This document shows positions 33,021 to 35,991 of a stretch of DNA of 35,991 nt, piece after piece. The stretch is from SAR116 cluster bacterium AG-321-K23 (GTDB lineage Bacteria > Pseudomonadota > Alphaproteobacteria > Puniceispirillales > Marisalimonadaceae), in the NCBI GenBank assembly GCA_003284565.1, contig QBXO01000019.1, positions 1 through 35,991 of the forward strand, in the 5' to 3' direction. The notes beneath the pieces were generated by a model. It had not been told where the DNA came from and searched no databases. It worked only from the letters and a program-made list of their open reading frames with translations. The stretch's first letter is position 1. Every line of letters starts with the position of its first letter. A program made the translations under genes and the position numbers.

Positions 33021-33093
33021 ACGTGAAATATTATAATTAATTAACACAAGTAAATAAAATTTTAAATTATTGCATAATAGTTTAGACTTTAAT

Positions 33094-34020
33094 CTAATTT
33101 AATAATGATTTATCAAGATTATAAACTTCAATAGCAGTTTCTGAAAATAAACGCTTCTTCTCATCTAATGAAAATTTCTCAACAATTTTTTTATAATTAT
33201 TATACAAGTTTTCAAACGTTATTTTAATTTTACTTACCGGAAAATTGCTTGCAAACATACATCTTTTTGGACTAAATAAATCTATTAACTCTAAAATTAT
33301 ACTACTATTCTCGTTAAAACTCCATTTCATTCCTTTTACACCAAATTCTGATAATTTTATATAAGTGTTAGGTTCTGAGGATAAAGTTTGCATTCCCTTC
33401 CTCCAAAATTCCATTCCATGTGCGGATCTATCCCAGGGAAAACCAGAATGGTTTATGATAATTCTAGTATTTGGTATTAATCTGACAATATCAACAGCCT
33501 CTTCGAGATGCCACGAAGGAACCCGTAAATCATAATTTAAGTTGTATTTTTCTAATAATTTTAAACCATTTCTCCAGTTTATATCTTGCATGGAACCTTC
33601 TAAAGTATAATAAGTAGAATTTCGTGAAAATTTTACACTCGGTTTTGAGCGTATACTTTTAACCAGGTCAAAACTTGCTTGTTCAGCAATTATTTTCTCT
33701 GAGTTTTTTTTATGGAACCAAGCATGACCTATAATAGCATTTGGAAATTTATTTCTCTTAGCTAAATTTTCTATCCATTTGGTTTCTCCAACCTGGTCAT
33801 TCCTGTCCCATTCTGCTTCACAATGAATAGTACCAATAACATTGTGATTTTTTATGTCCTTCTCGTAATCTACAGGAAGATAATTTTGCCTAATTAATTC
33901 ATAGTTACCCAAAAAGAAATCTGGATCTATTTTGTCGCTTAAAAAAGGATAATAATTTTTATCTAAATCCCAGAAGTGATGATGTGAGTCCACTATTTCA
34001 ATATTTTGATCATCAATCAT
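33094..34020 (-). CDS. Amidohydrolase-family metal-dependent hydrolase (lactonase-like)
   Basis: 308-aa TIM-barrel hydrolase of the amidohydrolase-2 / L-fuconolactonase-like group (COG3618). The N-terminal metal motif DSHHHFWDLD (11-20) is characteristic, as are HAWFHK (about 99-104), INHSGFPWDRS (about 194-204) and ASNFPVSKI (about 257-265), which matches the late catalytic region. Relatives open sugar lactones or cleave dicarboxylates such as 4-sulfomuconolactone or 2-pyrone-4,6-dicarboxylate; the substrate here is unknown. It starts two bases after the MFS gene stop, so a transporter-lactonase pair is likely. Confidence 0.85.
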   Translation of the reverse strand: MIDDQNIEIVDSHHHFWDLDKNYYPFLSDKIDPDFFLGNYELIRQNYLPVDYEKDIKNHNVIGTIHCEAEWDRNDQVGETKWIENLAKRNKFPNAIIGHAWFHKKNSEKIIAEQASFDLVKSIRSKPSVKFSRNSTYYTLEGSMQDINWRNGLKLLEKYNLNYDLRVPSWHLEEAVDIVRLIPNTRIIINHSGFPWDRSAHGMEFWRKGMQTLSSEPNTYIKLSEFGVKGMKWSFNENSSIILELIDLFSPKRCMFASNFPVSKIKITFENLYNNYKKIVEKFSLDEKKRLFSETAIEVYNLDKSLLN

Positions 34021-34022
34021 TT

Positions 34023-35201
34023 TTATATCAATCTAATTTTTTTCATTTTTATTATTAAATAAGAGGATATTATTGAAATACCTGACATAATAAATAATGC
34101 ATATAAACATATATTAAAATTTTGAGCACCTCCTAAATATATTATTAAGAAACCAGCCAAACCTCCAGAACCAACTTGAAAAGCACCCATTAAACCACTC
34201 GCTGCACCTTTATTAAATTTAGAGGAATTAATTGCCCCAGTCATACTATTAGCTACTGCAAAACCATTTGAACATCCAAACAACATGCAAATTAAAGACA
34301 AAACAAAAGGACCGTTTTGGAATAAATTATTCCAAAAAAATATTAATACGGTACAAAAAGAACAAATAGTGCCTAAAAGACACATCCTTTCCAAACCCAC
34401 TTTTGGACTTAATTTGCTATTTAAAATATTTCCAAAAATATATCCCAAAGATGTAAATGAAAACCATATTCCAAACTCTGACATACTTACTCCTTTTCTT
34501 TCAAATTCGTATGGCATAAAACCATTCATTGCAAAAAACATAGAGGTTTGCATTGCAGTAGTAATCGTAAAAAAATTAAAAGAATGAGTTTTTAATAACC
34601 CAATATAAACTACAAACATACTTTTAAAACTTATGCTTTTAGCTTTTTCTACTAATGTCTCTTTTAAAAACAATGACATAGCTATTATTAAAATCAGACT
34701 TATTAAGCCTAAAGCAATTAAATTAGTTCTCCATCCTAAAAACTCAGCAAGAAATCCTCCTAAAATAAAACAAGAAATTGGAATAATAGCCATTATAGCT
34801 GTCATTTTTGACATTTCCTTTGCTGCTTCTTTAATATCATAACAATCACTCAAAATTGTTCTTCCAACTGAAAGACATGCTGCAGCGCCAAATCCTTGGA
34901 AACATCTAAGGATCAATAAAATTTCTATATTTGAGGACAAAGACGCAAAAAAAGCGGAGATTGAATAGATTGATGCTCCTAAAAGTAAAATTGGTTTTCT
35001 TCCATATTTATCAGAAAATGGTCCAGATAAGATTTGACCTAAAGCTAAGAAAGTAAAATATAATGTTAAAATTAATTGTGTATCTGCAAAAGATATATTG
35101 AGATCATTTTTTATAATAGTAATAGCAGGAGCTATAATAGTCATTCCTATTACGGGTACAGCGACTATTACTGCCAACAATTTTATATTGGGCTTTGTCA
35201 A
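34023..35201 (-). CDS. Bcr/CflA-type MFS transporter
   Basis: 392-aa MFS protein with 12 predicted helices. Motif A is GPFSDKYGRKP (60-70), and SVGRTILSDCYD (about 111-122) lies before the fourth helix, typical of the Bcr/CflA drug:H+ group. It may export a drug or a metabolite. The start is a TTG at 35201, since no in-frame ATG precedes the first helix. Its stop is two bases from the amidohydrolase start, so the two genes are likely functionally linked. Confidence 0.87.
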   Translation of the reverse strand: MTKPNIKLLAVIVAVPVIGMTIIAPAITIIKNDLNISFADTQLILTLYFTFLALGQILSGPFSDKYGRKPILLLGASIYSISAFFASLSSNIEILLILRCFQGFGAAACLSVGRTILSDCYDIKEAAKEMSKMTAIMAIIPISCFILGGFLAEFLGWRTNLIALGLISLILIIAMSLFLKETLVEKAKSISFKSMFVVYIGLLKTHSFNFFTITTAMQTSMFFAMNGFMPYEFERKGVSMSEFGIWFSFTSLGYIFGNILNSKLSPKVGLERMCLLGTICSFCTVLIFFWNNLFQNGPFVLSLICMLFGCSNGFAVANSMTGAINSSKFNKGAASGLMGAFQVGSGGLAGFLIIYLGGAQNFNICLYALFIMSGISIISSYLIIKMKKIRLI

Positions 35202-35244
35202 ATTTGAATACCATTCTACTAATTATTAAAATTATAACTTTAAG

Positions 35245-35655
35245 TTATTTTTCTTCTATTTCGTGAACTTCGATTATATTTCCGTCTGGATCATGAAAAA
35301 ATATTTGTTTCCATCCTGCTACCGCAGTCTCACCCCAATCTGAAAAATTGATATTTAATTCATTTAAATGTTTTTTAAAGCCTTCTAAGTCATCTGTTCG
35401 ATAAGCTATATGACCTTTTTCAAGTGGATTTATTGTGTGACCAGTCTTAAAACAAACATCTAAATCTTTTTGGGCAAGATGTGTTTGTATTTTACCATCA
35501 GATACGAAAGCTACGTCTCCAGAGTAACCTTTTCTCTTTTCTAAAATGGGCAGGCCTTTAGTTTCAGTTTTTAGTTTCATAACTTTCATATAAAAATCAT
35601 TCATTTCATCCACTTTATCAGTAGATAAGTTTATATGGTGTAATTCAAGCTTCAT
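35245..35655 (-). CDS. VOC-family (glyoxalase/dioxygenase-like) protein
   Basis: 136-aa protein with the two beta-alpha-beta-beta-beta modules of the vicinal-oxygen-chelate fold. Candidate metal ligands are His7 (ELHHINLST), His59 or His82 (GHIAYRTDDLEGF) and Glu129 (HDPDGNIIEVHE). Members isomerise, cleave or bind diverse substrates (glyoxalase, fosfomycin resistance, extradiol dioxygenase). No substrate can be assigned. It lies 43 nt upstream of the MFS gene and 81 nt after the tRNA. Confidence 0.85.
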   Translation of the reverse strand: MKLELHHINLSTDKVDEMNDFYMKVMKLKTETKGLPILEKRKGYSGDVAFVSDGKIQTHLAQKDLDVCFKTGHTINPLEKGHIAYRTDDLEGFKKHLNELNINFSDWGETAVAGWKQIFFHDPDGNIIEVHEIEEK

Positions 35656-35672
35656 ATTTGCCTTCTAATTAA

Positions 35673-35701
35673 GTTAATAATTAATACTTTTAATTATTAA
35701 C
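35673..35701. repeat. 12-bp perfect AT-rich inverted repeat between tRNA-Asp and the VOC gene
   Basis: GTTAATAATTAA (35673-35684) and TTAATTATTAAC (35690-35701) pair perfectly with a five-base loop. It lies 18 nt upstream of the VOC start and 36 nt past the tRNA 3' end. No T-run follows on the minus strand, so an operator or RNA-processing hairpin is as likely as a terminator. Confidence 0.55.
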
Positions 35702-35736
35702 AAGTTAAAAAGCAATGTATTAAATTTATAGAGTAA

Positions 35737-35813
<77 letters not shown>

Positions 35814-35833
35814 AAAAAAAGGTACTTAGATAC

Positions 35834-35862
35834 TTGATAGAGATAGATAAAGTTTTGGTCAA
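35834..35862 (-). promoter_or_regulatory. Promoter of the tRNA-Asp gene
   Basis: Minus-strand TTGACC (35862-35857) and TATCAA (35839-35834) are separated by 17 nt, the standard sigma-70-type spacing, and lie 20 nt before the tRNA 5' end. Confidence 0.6.
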
Positions 35863-35884
35863 GAAAAGAATGATTAATTTACAA

Positions 35885-35910
35885 AATGAAAAATGATATT
35901 ATTTTTCATT
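35885..35910. repeat. 10-bp AT-rich inverted repeat, possible weak terminator
   Basis: AATGAAAAAT and ATTTTTCATT pair perfectly around GATATT. It overlaps the stop codon of the possible partial gene entering from the window edge. With one G-C pair per arm it would be a weak hairpin. Confidence 0.35.
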
Positions 35911-35991
35911 GAAATTTGGAATTAAGTTATAAAATTTACTTGAAATAAATAATTCAAAAATAACTGCAAAAAACAGAGTACTTAACAATGT
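35899..35991 (-). CDS. Possible C-terminal end of a membrane protein (partial)
   Basis: A minus-strand frame stays open for 30 codons from the window edge and ends TAA at 35899. The peptide has a hydrophobic run (LLSTLFFAVIFELFI) followed by a polar tail ending NFNEK, resembling a final membrane helix plus cytoplasmic tail. Only 30 codons are visible, and such a frame can arise by chance in AT-rich sequence. No family can be named. Confidence 0.3.
   Translation of the reverse strand, partial: TLLSTLFFAVIFELFISSKFYNLIPNFNEK

Overview
The window comes from a low-GC (very AT-rich), gene-dense bacterial chromosome. Gene families point to an alphaproteobacterium, probably a streamlined marine-type lineage: ETF-ubiquinone oxidoreductase, a split Mrp/Mnh antiporter operon with separate subunits, a MoxR/CoxE pair, NAD-dependent formate dehydrogenase of the Pseudomonas 101 type, and DgoK/DgoA. 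The lineage call is an inference from gene content and base composition; no 16S rRNA gene is present. Intergenic gaps are short, many genes overlap by 1-8 nt, and no stretch over 300 nt lacks a gene.

Layout. 1-2368: truncated histone-deacetylase-like hydrolase (-), then a thiamine-pyrimidine ABC permease, a TPP riboswitch, and the substrate-binding protein (+); no ATPase gene is visible. 2445-9761: one Mrp/Mnh cation:proton antiporter operon (E, F, G, DUF4040/MbhE, B, C, three NuoL/M/N-like subunits, one 2-TM protein). 9817-13171: two tiny membrane proteins (43 and 32 aa), a SufU/IscU-type Fe-S scaffold, ETF-QO, and a DMT transporter. 13154-17935 (-): unassigned polytopic membrane protein, thioesterase, CoxE-like VWA protein, MoxR ATPase, homocysteine S-methyltransferase. 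17957-21204 (-): MarR-EmrA-EmrB efflux operon with a palindromic candidate operator. 21245-24803 (-): ComD/ComE-type TPP-dependent decarboxylase pair behind cobT-cobS-cobC-like genes. 24976-26718 (+): HPP membrane protein and formate dehydrogenase. 26715-28258 (-): dgoA and dgoK. 28271-30268 (-): a three-gene cluster encoding a tandem cyclic-nucleotide-binding protein, a small alpha/beta protein and a Cys-rich GAF protein. 30353-35655 (-): terminator, succinate-semialdehyde-type aldehyde dehydrogenase, HisC-like aminotransferase, amidohydrolase, Bcr/CflA MFS, and VOC protein. 35737-35813 (-): tRNA-Asp with a promoter. The last 93 nt may hold the end of another minus-strand gene.

How it fits together. 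The antiporter would use the ion gradient for pH/Na+ homeostasis. ETF-QO passes electrons from flavoprotein dehydrogenases into ubiquinone, and the neighbouring scaffold could supply its [4Fe-4S] cluster (inference). Formate dehydrogenase gives NADH from C1 oxidation. dgoK/dgoA give pyruvate and glyceraldehyde-3-phosphate from 2-dehydro-3-deoxygalactonate. cobT/S/C cover the nucleotide-loop end of cobalamin assembly. The least explained parts are the GAF / small protein / tandem-CNBD cluster, the two miniature membrane proteins, and the membrane protein-thioesterase-CoxE-MoxR group.
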